A stretch of 64,000 nucleotides of DNA. Origin: Acidobacteriaceae bacterium. Lineage in GTDB: Bacteria > Acidobacteriota > Terriglobia > Bryobacterales > Bryobacteraceae. The DNA lies in NCBI GenBank assembly GCA_020247055.1, contig JADCJL010000080.1, positions 36,476-100,475 of the forward strand, read 5' to 3'. Positions 55,001-62,418 of this stretch are shown here, in pieces. A model generated the notes under the pieces. That model saw nothing but the letters and a program-made list of their open reading frames with translations, had not been told where the DNA came from and ran no database searches. The translations under genes and the position numbers were made by a program. The number at the start of each line of letters is the position of its first letter. The first letter of the stretch is position 1.

Positions 55001-55538
55001 CGTTGGCGCTGAAGTTCGTGTTGCTGTCGCCGCGCCGCCCACCGGAACCCACGACGCCCGGCGTCAGGTAGGCCAGGCTCATCGAGTTGCGGGCCAGATT
55101 GGGCAACTGCAGAATGTACTTGTTGTCGATCACCTGACCGAGGTTCGAAATGGTGGTATTCACCAGCGCGGCCGAACCCTCGACTTCCACGGTCGTCGTC
55201 ACATCGCCCACCTGCAGCTGCGCCGCAATCGAGCGCTGCTCCTGCACGGCGACGCTGAAGCCGCCACTCTGAAACTTCTTGAATCCCGGCGCTTCCACGA
55301 CGAGCGAGTAATTGCCCGGGGGCAGCGCGGTAACGACGAATCGGCCGGAGCCGTCGGCTACCGTGCGAAACGTGGTGCCGCGGTCGCGGTCGGTGACGAG
55401 CACTTTGGCCGCCCCCACTACCGCTCCGGTTTCATCGGTAACAACGCCGTTCACGCTTCCGGTGAACGACTGTCCAAACAGGCTTGACGTGAGCCAGATC
55501 GCTAGCACGGCGAGCCAAGCAGCTTTGCTTGTCTTCAA
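52092..55538 (-). CDS. Oar-like TonB-dependent receptor with carboxypeptidase-like domain
   Basis: A 1,148-residue outer-membrane protein. I chose the TTG at 55538, with GGGAGG 6 bases upstream, starting a signal peptide (LKTSKAAWLAVLAIW, cleavage near LFGQS). A carboxypeptidase regulatory-like domain follows (about residues 25-110, GSVNGVVTDETGAVVGAAKV, LPPGNYSLVVEAPGFKKF). Then comes the plug with VLVDGATVTT and a long beta-barrel ending in GLKYYF. This is the Oar-like type very numerous in Solibacter-like genomes, thought to import or bind oligosaccharides or peptides. Located among sugar-handling genes. Confidence 0.93.
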   Translation of the reverse strand: MKTSKAAWLAVLAIWLTSSLFGQSFTGSVNGVVTDETGAVVGAAKVLVTDRDRGTTFRTVADGSGRFVVTALPPGNYSLVVEAPGFKKFQSGGFSVAVQEQRSIAAQLQVGDVTTTVEVEGSAALVNTTISNLGQVIDNKYILQLPNLARNSMSLAYLTPGVVGSGGRRGDSNTNFSANGSRNSTSDVLVDGATVTTVEQNSGISDLKFSPSVDAVQEFKMQTNFFSAEYGQTGGAVVNMVTRSGTNDLHGTGYYFMRDAALNANDWFSNRAGRAIPAFHRDQYGGVLGGPVIKNKTFFFGAYEYTTQESPTSQQASLPTAEQRRGDFSQTFNAAGQLMQVYDPFNTITNAAGVITRQPLAGNMIPASRMNPLSVKALSFLPAPNQQGAAFTNANNWFNQGINTSKSHQITVKGDHNFNQNNRISGRWSNQRNDGTNPNLFGDGNPSYFTGGPSFTRTQSMVGDFTHVANATTLFVFRYGYTYSNFGRNPFFDTFDPTSLGFASNLKDNATNLVFPRFGPEGFREWGTEGYWIMDRQEAVHHWSGSMTKMIGGHNIKAGGERRYNRLDYLQPGFPSGNYSFARGATCADRFTCPANQGNGLATMLLGWTTGSNYHIEPKAFSRSAYWGFYLQDDWKITNKLTINLGVRYDFDVPRWETKDRYSYWDLDAQSPIRAQGYDTRGVIKFVDDKNRSPFDADMNNWQPRVGFAYALNPKTAIRSGYGLFYTLSRATVFGRPGTGFTINSPSIWTIDSNATLATQLNNPFPNGVLLPPGRSQGDRTLLGFGAGTIVRDYNRNPEYHSWNLSIQRELPQQSVLEINYTGSRGTHLFMPITTLSPLNPTHWALGRTVLNQLVPNPFFGQITDSRSQLSQPNITRVRTLRPMPHFDGTSVGTAEPARGDSNYHALQLKLERRFSQGLTLLTHYTWSKMIDNVSHSSGNVSWLGGSTTLQNIWDLRGERALSSHDVANRFVMTGSYELPIGRGRAIGANMNRVLNWIAGGWNLSGVLLMQSGMPLQVNQAGGAIWDGTQRPNLIGDPSTTGRVQDRLNGYFNRAAFSQPAADVPGSAPRNLNYRGPGIKTLDAALLKSIAVKEGHRIEIRLEATNFTNTPMFGDPALNFGAVDFGQITGLRNGVGPRNMQFGLKYYF

Positions 55539-55556
55539 AAAAGACCTCCCTGATTT

Positions 55557-55575
55557 CGTTAACTGATTTTTAACG
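55557..55575. promoter_or_regulatory. Operator-like palindrome upstream of the TonB receptor
   Basis: CGTTAA (55557-55562) and TTAACG (55570-55575) form a perfect inverted repeat with a seven-base spacer. It lies 18 bp before the receptor TTG start in an A/T-rich patch between divergent genes. The shape suggests binding by a dimeric repressor; no regulator gene adjoins it. The rest of the 121-bp gap has no clear promoter. Confidence 0.35.
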
Positions 55576-55659
55576 ATGCCAAAGATCATATAACAATCAG
55601 CCCACCGCCTCCACGCCCCGCTTGCGTGCGCCGCTACGAACGCGAGAGACTTGGTGGCG

Positions 55660-56583
55660 ATGACCCTGACACGTCGCACCTTCGCCATGCTGGCCGCCGC
55701 CGCGGCCGCCTCCGCCAAACCGAACTCGAAAATCGGAGGAGTGCAGATCGGGGCCATTACCTACTGCTTCCGCTCCCTGCCCAGCTCCGCCCCGGAACTG
55801 CTCCGCTACTGCACCGAACTCGGCATCAGCTCGGTTGAACTCATGGGCGATGCCGCCGAGTCCTTCGCCGGCGCCCCGCAGATGCGCGGACCCGCCTTCG
55901 CCGGCCGCCAGATGACCCCCGAGCGCCAGGCCGCCATGAAGAAACTCGCCGCCGAACGCACCGCGTGGCGCACCGCGGTCTCGATGGACAAGTACAAAGA
56001 GCTGCGCAAGCTCTACAGCGCCGCCGGCGTCAATATCGCCATCGTCAAGCTCTCGCTCACAGCCGACATGGGCGACGCCGAATACGACTATGTTTTTCAC
56101 GTCGCCAAGGCGCTCGGCGCCCGCAGCGTCACCATGGAACTGCCCAAGGAGGCCGCGCTCACCGAACGCATCGGCGCCTTCGCGGCCAAGCACAAGATCT
56201 ACGCCGGCTACCACAATCACATGCAGGTCAACGAGCAGAGCTGGGAGACCGCGCTCGGTCAATCGAAGTACAACAGCATCAACCTCGACGTCGGCCACTT
56301 CACCGCGGCCATCAACAAATCGCCGATTCCCTTCATCCGCGCGAACGCCCCCCGCATTACCAGCTTCCATCTCAAAGACCGCCGCTACGGCAATGAAGGG
56401 GCCGCCAACCTGCCGTGGGGCGAGGGCCGCACGCCGATCAAAGAGGTACTCCAGTTGATGAAGAAGGAAAAATATACCTGGCCGGCGAACATCGAACTCG
56501 AGTACGCCATCGGCGAAGGCTCCACCGTCATGGCCGAGATGAAGAAGTGCCTCGACTACTGCCGGGAAGCGTTGGCCGGATAA
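55660..56583 (+). CDS. Tat-exported sugar phosphate isomerase/epimerase-like TIM barrel
   Basis: About 307 residues from the ATG at 55660 (MTLTRRTFAMLAAAAAA, a Tat signal). The xylose isomerase-like TIM barrel shows metal-site residues in MELPKE (Glu), YHNHMQ (His), NLDVGH (Asp, His), SFHLKDR (His) and IELEYA (Glu). Members interconvert or epimerise sugars and 3-keto-sugars. It overlaps nothing; the MFS gene begins right after its stop (TAAATG). A sugar role fits the neighbours. Confidence 0.85.
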   Translation: MTLTRRTFAMLAAAAAASAKPNSKIGGVQIGAITYCFRSLPSSAPELLRYCTELGISSVELMGDAAESFAGAPQMRGPAFAGRQMTPERQAAMKKLAAERTAWRTAVSMDKYKELRKLYSAAGVNIAIVKLSLTADMGDAEYDYVFHVAKALGARSVTMELPKEAALTERIGAFAAKHKIYAGYHNHMQVNEQSWETALGQSKYNSINLDVGHFTAAINKSPIPFIRANAPRITSFHLKDRRYGNEGAANLPWGEGRTPIKEVLQLMKKEKYTWPANIELEYAIGEGSTVMAEMKKCLDYCREALAG

Positions 56584-57762
56584 ATGGAACGCCGCTGGAT
56601 CGTCCTCGGGCTGCTCTTTCTCGGCATCGTCATCAGCTACATGGACCGCGGCAATCTTAGCATTGCCGCCGTGCCCATCATGCAGGAGTTCGCGCTGACC
56701 CCGGCACAGATGGGGCTGCTGCTATCGAGCTTCTTCTGGACGTACGCGGTTTTTCAGGTGCCGGGCGGGGCGCTGCTCGACCGCTTCGGCATTCGCAAGC
56801 TCTACGCCGGGGCCTTCCTGCTCTGGTGCCTTGCCTCGGCCGCCATCGGCTGGGCGCGGTCGTTTGAAGAGATGTTCGCCCTGCGCCTGTTGCTGGGCAT
56901 GGGCGAAGCCATCGCGCCGCTGGCCAGCATGTCCTTTATCAAGCAGAACTTCGATGAGCGGGAACAGGGCTTGCCCACGGCCATCTACGTCGCCGGCCTC
57001 ACCATGGGCCCGGCGCTCGGCGCGCTCCTCGGCTCTTCGCTCATCGAATGGCTGGGGTGGCGGGCCATGTTCCTCGCTACCGGGCTCGGCGGCTGCCTGT
57101 GGGTGGTGCCGTGGTGGCTGCTCGCCCCGCGTGGCGCCACCGCCGCCGCGAGCCAGACCGAAGGCTCGCTGCTCGAGTTCCTGAAGCAACCGGTAGCCTG
57201 GGGCCTATCGCTCAGCGTCTTCTTCTACTCCTATTTCTGGTACTTCGTGCTGACCTGGGTGCCGGCCTACCTGATGCAGGCGCACGGCTTTCCGAACCTG
57301 AAGATGGGACTGACGATGGCGCTGCCGCTCGCTGGCATGGCCGTGGTCAACCTGGCAGGCGGGGCGTGGGCGGACCGGGTGCTGCGTGGCGCGGCCGAAC
57401 CGCTGCTGCTGCGCCGGCGCTTCGTCTGCGCGGGCTTCTCGATGGCGTCCATCCTGATGGGGCTCATCTGGGTCCCCCGGGGCGGTCCGGTGATCTGGGT
57501 GCTGCTCGCCTCGCTGATGGGCGTGGGCATCGGCGCGGGCAACTATTGGGCGATGTCACAGAGCGCGGTGCCACGCGCGCTCGTCGGACGCGCACTCGGC
57601 TTTCAGAACATGATGGCGCAGGTGGCGGGCGCGGTGGCCCCGCTCGCCACCGGCTATCTGCTCGGCGACGGGCAGAACTATACGGTGGCGATCCTCGTCG
57701 CCGGCGCCTCCCCGCTGATCGCCGTGGGAGCGCTGCTGCTGTTCGTGCGCGGCGAGGGTTAG
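56584..57762 (+). CDS. MFS transporter, anion:cation symporter-like
   Basis: A 392-residue inner-membrane carrier with 12 helices. The family start GIVISYMDRGNLSIAAVPIMQEF matches the ACS branch (hexuronate, glucarate, galactonate carriers). GGALLDRFGIRKLY is the loop 2-3 motif, and LLLGMGEAIAPLASMSFIKQNF lies in helix 4. It probably takes up a sugar acid made by the exported enzymes nearby. Start immediately after the isomerase stop. Confidence 0.88.
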   Translation: MERRWIVLGLLFLGIVISYMDRGNLSIAAVPIMQEFALTPAQMGLLLSSFFWTYAVFQVPGGALLDRFGIRKLYAGAFLLWCLASAAIGWARSFEEMFALRLLLGMGEAIAPLASMSFIKQNFDEREQGLPTAIYVAGLTMGPALGALLGSSLIEWLGWRAMFLATGLGGCLWVVPWWLLAPRGATAAASQTEGSLLEFLKQPVAWGLSLSVFFYSYFWYFVLTWVPAYLMQAHGFPNLKMGLTMALPLAGMAVVNLAGGAWADRVLRGAAEPLLLRRRFVCAGFSMASILMGLIWVPRGGPVIWVLLASLMGVGIGAGNYWAMSQSAVPRALVGRALGFQNMMAQVAGAVAPLATGYLLGDGQNYTVAILVAGASPLIAVGALLLFVRGEG

Positions 57763-57764
57763 AA

Positions 57765-57946
57765 GCGCACAGGCCGCTTCGGCGCGGCACCAACGGGCGA
57801 GGAACTCACCCCTCCGGCCGGGCCGAAGCGAGTCCGTTGGGCGCGTTCCTCAAGAGCGCATAGGCCGCTTCGGTGCGGCACCAACGGGCGAGGAACGCAC
57901 CCCTCCTGCCGGGCCGAAGCGAGTCCGTGGGGCGCGATTCTTTAAA
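57765..57946. repeat. Two tandem copies of a ~91-bp structured repeat
   Basis: Units start at 57765 (GCGCACAGGCCGCTTCGG) and 57856 (GCGCATAGGCCGCTTCGG), period 91 bp, about 90 percent alike. Each contains the inverted pair CGCTTCGG ... CCGAAGCG flanking a core with GCACCAACGGGCGAGGAAC. It occupies the whole gap between the convergent MFS and DUF1080 genes, and the second copy touches the DUF1080 stop. It may fold as an RNA hairpin or be a dispersed genome repeat. No ORF fits it. Confidence 0.75.
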
Positions 57947-58775
57947 AGCGGCAGGCGGCCGGGTCCGACTTGAGCAGATAGGGCTTGTAGTTCTTGGCCT
58001 TTTTGTCGAGGCAGCCGACCAGATTCAGCAGTTCGACGTTGCGGAACTGCACTGGATGGCTCTCGCTCTGCAACGAGATCGAGCCGGACTCGAGCAGCTT
58101 GCCGTCCACCTTTACCGCCGGGTCGTGATGGGACACCGCCCCCCCGCCAATCTGCGGATGCTCGTACTTGAGCACGGATTGCCCGTTGATGAAGTGCTCC
58201 ACCGACTCCGAGCCCTTCACGAGCACCTCGGCCTGCACCCACTGGTCGCCGTCGAAGGTGGGCGAGCTCGAGTTCAGGCAGTGCGGAGTGAACAGCTTCC
58301 CGTCCCGCTCCACATTCGTGCCCGGGGTGCATAAGTTGCCCGTCGACCGCGGCCCCTTGCCGAGGCCGCCGAGCAGCTGCACCTCGATCGAGATGGGGAA
58401 GTCCTGATCCTTCTGCATCGTCTCGACCGGCTGACCATGCACCATGATGCCGCTGTTACGCGTCGCCCAGCCCGGCCCTTCGTTGGACTGGTTGCCGATG
58501 AAGCGGTACTCAAGGCGAATCCGGTAGTACGAGAACGAGTCTTTGTAGAACAGGTGGCCGAAGCGCTGGTTAAACTTGTCGTAGCCTTCGTAGCCAACGG
58601 TAAGGTAGCCGTCCTGCACCCGGAAAGTGTTGGCGAAATTCTCCCCGACCGGATAGCCGGTGATTTTCGGCGTCCAGCCGGAGAGGTCGCGACCGTTAAA
58701 AAGCGGGATCCAATCCTTAGCGGACTGGGAGAACGCAGGAAGGGCAAGAAGAGCGAATAGAACGAATGACTTCAC
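57942..58775 (-). CDS. DUF1080 protein (3-keto-disaccharide hydrolase-like)
   Basis: A 277-residue exported protein starting at GTG, signal peptide about residues 1-16. DUF1080 signatures are WIPLFNGRDLSGWTPKI, YYRIRLEYRFIGNQSNEGPGW, NSGIMVHGQ, QWVQAEVLVKGSESVEHFINGQ and GSISLQSESHPVQFRNVELL. Sandwich fold; some relatives hydrolyse 3-keto-disaccharides. The C-terminal CLDKKAKNYKPYLLKSDPAAC holds two Cys that may pair. Co-directional with the DUF1501 gene 20 bp upstream. Confidence 0.9.
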   Translation of the reverse strand: MKSFVLFALLALPAFSQSAKDWIPLFNGRDLSGWTPKITGYPVGENFANTFRVQDGYLTVGYEGYDKFNQRFGHLFYKDSFSYYRIRLEYRFIGNQSNEGPGWATRNSGIMVHGQPVETMQKDQDFPISIEVQLLGGLGKGPRSTGNLCTPGTNVERDGKLFTPHCLNSSSPTFDGDQWVQAEVLVKGSESVEHFINGQSVLKYEHPQIGGGAVSHHDPAVKVDGKLLESGSISLQSESHPVQFRNVELLNLVGCLDKKAKNYKPYLLKSDPAACRF

Positions 58776-58795
58776 GCTTTGGAGTATACAGAATC

Positions 58796-60253
58796 CTAGG
58801 CGAACAGGTCGGCGACCACCTTGCCCTTCACGAGTTCGCGCGGTTGGTTGAGATGGTTGCGGATCTCCATCTCCGGGTCGATGCCGAGCGCGAAGTAGAT
58901 GGTGGCGAGCAGATCGTTCGGATGCACCGGCTTCTCTTTGGGGCTTGACGCGGTCGCATCGCTTTCGCCGTACTGCACGCCGCGGCCGATGCCGGCGCCG
59001 GCTACGACAGCGCTATAGCAATAAGGCCAGTGGTCGCGTCCATCGGGGCTGTTGCTGTTGCCGCTCGTTGACACGCCCATGCGCGGGCTGCGGCCAAACT
59101 CGCCCACGGCCACCACCAGCGTCTCCTTCAGCAGGCCGCGGTCGTCCATGTCCTGCAGCAGCGCGGAGAGGCTGCGATCGAGCTTCGGGCAGTGCAGGTT
59201 CTTGAGCGGACCGAAGTTGGCGGCGTGCGTATCCCACGCCGTCTTTTCTGGGTCTCCGTTGGCCACCGACGGCCAGTTCACCTGCACAAACTTCGTCCCG
59301 GCCTCGATCAGACGCCGCGCCATCAACGTGCTCTGCCCGAAGGTGTGCAGACCGTAGCGCTCCCGCATCTTGTCCGCTTCTTTGGTCAGATCCATCGCGT
59401 CCCGCGCCTTGCCCGAAAGCACCAGGTCGTACGCCTTGCCGTAGTACTCGTCCACGGCCGAAGCGTTCAGCGCCTTCTCAAGCTCCGGCATCGAACCGTT
59501 GATGCCCTTGAGCAATTCAAAGCGATCCTTCAGCCGCTCCGGCGGAATCTCCTTGCGCAGCGACAGATCTTCGAGCGTCACCTTCTGCGCAGGATCCTGA
59601 TACATCCGGTAGGGGTCATAGGCCTTGCCGAGGAAGCCGGCCGCTCCCCCCTTGCCGATAATCCCGGACTCCTGCAGCGGACGCGGCAGTTCGACGAAGG
59701 GCAGCATGGCGTCCTTCATCGGCATCATCTTCGAGATGTGGCTGCCCGCCGTGGGGAAGTCGGCGGCGTTGGGCGGCTCCAGTTGTCCGGACGGCGAGAC
59801 CTTATCCGGCGGATAGCCGGTGAGCATCTGATAGATCGCCGCCGTGTGATTGAACAGCCCGTTCGGGGTATAGCTCATCGAGCGGATGAGCGTCACCTTG
59901 TCCATCGTATCGGCCATCATCGGCATGTGCTCGCCGATCCAGGTGCCGGGGATCTTCGTCTTGATCGGCTTGAACTCGCCGCGGATGTTCGAGGGCGCGT
60001 TGGGCTTCGGGTCCCAGATGTCGATGTGGCTCGGCCCGCCCTGCAGGAAGATCATGATGACGTTCTTGGCGTTGCCAAAACCCTTGGCTCCGGCGAACTT
60101 ATCCGCCACCGCCGCGGCCTTGGCCGCCTTCTGCGACAGGAAGAACCCCGGCAGATGCAGGCCCGCCAAGCCCAGCGAACCAATCCGCAGCAACTCGCGG
60201 CGCGTTGGCCCCTCACAAGTCTGACCGGCGATACGTCCAGGAATGTTCAACAT
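58796..60253 (-). CDS. Tat-exported DUF1501 protein
   Basis: A 485-residue protein with a Tat signal (TRRELLRIGSLGLAGLHLPG). The DUF1501 body has NVIMIFLQGGPSHIDIWDPKPNAP, IGEHMPMMADTMDKVTLIRSMSY, and TLVVAVGEFGRSPRMG, giving an alkaline phosphatase-like layout. DUF1501 proteins are nearly always encoded after a DUF1549/DUF1553 cytochrome, as here (11 bp gap). Their reaction is not known. Confidence 0.92.
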   Translation of the reverse strand: MLNIPGRIAGQTCEGPTRRELLRIGSLGLAGLHLPGFFLSQKAAKAAAVADKFAGAKGFGNAKNVIMIFLQGGPSHIDIWDPKPNAPSNIRGEFKPIKTKIPGTWIGEHMPMMADTMDKVTLIRSMSYTPNGLFNHTAAIYQMLTGYPPDKVSPSGQLEPPNAADFPTAGSHISKMMPMKDAMLPFVELPRPLQESGIIGKGGAAGFLGKAYDPYRMYQDPAQKVTLEDLSLRKEIPPERLKDRFELLKGINGSMPELEKALNASAVDEYYGKAYDLVLSGKARDAMDLTKEADKMRERYGLHTFGQSTLMARRLIEAGTKFVQVNWPSVANGDPEKTAWDTHAANFGPLKNLHCPKLDRSLSALLQDMDDRGLLKETLVVAVGEFGRSPRMGVSTSGNSNSPDGRDHWPYCYSAVVAGAGIGRGVQYGESDATASSPKEKPVHPNDLLATIYFALGIDPEMEIRNHLNQPRELVKGKVVADLFA

Positions 60254-60264
60254 GATCTTGCTCC

Positions 60265-62418
60265 TTAGTAAATATAGAGGAAACCTTTGCTGTTGAGAAG
60301 GGCCCAGAGAAGATCCTGCGCGCGCAGGGCCCGGGGACCACCGGAGAGGTACTTGATGCCGTACTCGGCTTCGGCCTTGGTGGGCAGCCGCGACAGCGAC
60401 GCCAGATAGAGATCTTCCACCATGGCCGCATCGGACTTGCCGGCCAGAACGTTCTTCGCCACGCGGCCTTTCGGGTCGGCCACGGCGTCAGAGATCGTCT
60501 TGCCGTTCACCAGGTTCAACGCCTGCGGCAGGCTAAAATCGGTGCGCCGCTCACACTCGCAAGCCGATTCGCGGGTCGGCCGGCCAAACAGGTCGAGGAA
60601 GCCTTCAGCGCCCACGTGCGGGTCGAGCACCTGCGAGGCGTTGGTCTCCTCCGGCACATCCGGGAACTTCGGCCGCGCCCCGGCCGCCGCCGCCACGGCG
60701 TCCATCAACGGTTCCGCGTTCAGCCGGCGCGGCATGGCGTGCGAAAAGTTGTCCGCATCGAGCGCATTCCATTCGTTGGTCTGGAAGGAGGCCTGGTAGG
60801 TCCGGCTCCGCACAATCGTCCGCATCAGGTGCTGCATATCGAAGTTGTGATCGGTGAGGTCTTTGGTGAGCGCTTCGAGCAGGGCCGGGTTCACCGGCGG
60901 GTTCGAGGCCCGGATATCGTCCACCGGATCAATGATGCCCTTGCCGAAGAAGTAGCTCCAGATGCGATTGGCCACGGCCTTGGCAAAGAAGGGATTTTGT
61001 TTCGAGACCAGCCAGTCGGCCAGCGCATCGCGGCGCTGCGGCCCGGCCGGAATCTTCACGGGTGCAATCGAGGCGATCAGGAACTCGGGCGCCACCACGC
61101 GCGAATCCTTCGGGTGCTTCATCTCATAATCAGCCCGCTGATCGTAGAGAATCTCTTCGCCCACCTCGTAGCCGGGCCGCAGCCCGACCGCCGAGAAGAA
61201 CGCCGACATCTGGAAGTACTGATTCTGCGTCCACTTTTCAAACGGATGATCGTGGCACTGCGCGCACACCATGCGCACGCCCAGGAAGACCTGCGTCGTC
61301 TTCTCCATGGTCGGCTTGGCGTCGCGCGTGGCGCGGAAGTAGTTGCCGGCCGGGTCGTCGTAGGTGCTGCCGCGGCTGGTCAGCAGTTCGCGCACCATCC
61401 GGTCGTAGGGCTTGTTGGCGGCGATCGATTCCCGGATCCACTCGCGGAAGCCGTAGGCGCCCTTCTCGCCGAGAAACTTGCGGGAGGACTGCAGCAGGTC
61501 GCTCCACTTCACCGTCCAATGGTCGGTAAACGCGGCGCTGGCGATGAGCTTATCGATCTTCCGGTCGCGCTTCAGCTTCGAGGGCGCCGGGTCGGCCACA
61601 AAGGCGCGGATCTCATCGGGCGACGGCAGCTGCCCGGTTAAATCGAGCGAGACCCGGCGCAGAAACGCCGCGTCGTCCGCCGCCGGCGAGGGCTGAATCT
61701 TCAGCTTCTGCAGCTTGGCGTCGATGTGCTGGTCGATGTAGTTGTTCTGCGGCAGCGGCTTCCAGGCAAAGCCCGGCTTGGGGTTGAGAATCGTCACCGG
61801 AATGGTGGAGAACTTGCCCTGATAGCGGACGAGCAGCGTCGCCTCGCCCACCCGCTCGCCGGAGACCTTGGCGGCCGCGTCCACTTTGGCGACGTCCGGG
61901 GTGTTCGATTCAACGGTCGCTTCGCTGGTCACGTCCCGCGTCTGCCCGTCGGCAAACCGGGCGGTCACCTTCACCTGCGCCGTGCCGCCGGCGCCGGTCA
62001 TCGCCACCTCGGCCGGGGTCACTTCGAGCGCGTTCACGTTATCTTTGGCCGGGTCGCCGTAGGGCACACCCTGGGCAATCCAGTTGTAGATCGTCGTGTA
62101 GTAGGGCGACTTTTTGTCAAACCGCAGCCCGCCGCCGTGCGCCACCGACTGCGTGGGCTTGGCGAGCATCAGGCTGCGCCCCGGCTCGGCGCGGTTAAAG
62201 CGGCGGCCGGAGAGGTCATAGAGCAGCGCCTCATAATCAAACTGCGGATCGTAGCCGCGCAGCGAGAGCTTGAAGCCGTTCTTGCCCTTGGCCGCGCCGT
62301 GGCAGGGGCCGGAGGTACAGCCGGTCTTGTTCAGAATCGGCGCGACGTCCCGCAGAAACGTCACGGGTTGGGCGCTGGCGGCAAGCGCCGCGCTAACGAG
62401 CAGGAGTGGGATTCGCAT
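60265..62418 (-). CDS. Exported DUF1549/DUF1553 cytochrome-like protein
   Basis: A 717-residue secreted protein (signal peptide about residues 1-16). The N-terminal part has the C-x4-C-H motif of planctomycete-type cytochromes (GCTSGPCHG, about residues 33-41). An Ig-like domain follows (about 130-210, VTARFADGQTRDVTSEATV), then DUF1549 (LRRVSLDLTGQLPSPDEI) with a second heme-type site CAQCHDHPFEKW near residue 383, then DUF1553 (ANRIWSYFFGKGIIDPVDDIR). The start overlaps the upstream gene by 26 bp. Confidence 0.9.
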   Translation of the reverse strand: MRIPLLLVSAALAASAQPVTFLRDVAPILNKTGCTSGPCHGAAKGKNGFKLSLRGYDPQFDYEALLYDLSGRRFNRAEPGRSLMLAKPTQSVAHGGGLRFDKKSPYYTTIYNWIAQGVPYGDPAKDNVNALEVTPAEVAMTGAGGTAQVKVTARFADGQTRDVTSEATVESNTPDVAKVDAAAKVSGERVGEATLLVRYQGKFSTIPVTILNPKPGFAWKPLPQNNYIDQHIDAKLQKLKIQPSPAADDAAFLRRVSLDLTGQLPSPDEIRAFVADPAPSKLKRDRKIDKLIASAAFTDHWTVKWSDLLQSSRKFLGEKGAYGFREWIRESIAANKPYDRMVRELLTSRGSTYDDPAGNYFRATRDAKPTMEKTTQVFLGVRMVCAQCHDHPFEKWTQNQYFQMSAFFSAVGLRPGYEVGEEILYDQRADYEMKHPKDSRVVAPEFLIASIAPVKIPAGPQRRDALADWLVSKQNPFFAKAVANRIWSYFFGKGIIDPVDDIRASNPPVNPALLEALTKDLTDHNFDMQHLMRTIVRSRTYQASFQTNEWNALDADNFSHAMPRRLNAEPLMDAVAAAAGARPKFPDVPEETNASQVLDPHVGAEGFLDLFGRPTRESACECERRTDFSLPQALNLVNGKTISDAVADPKGRVAKNVLAGKSDAAMVEDLYLASLSRLPTKAEAEYGIKYLSGGPRALRAQDLLWALLNSKGFLYIY

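Noticed and set aside
57765..57946. CRISPR array or insertion sequence
   Set aside because: Two abutting 91-bp units with no unique spacers, no transposase and no target duplication.
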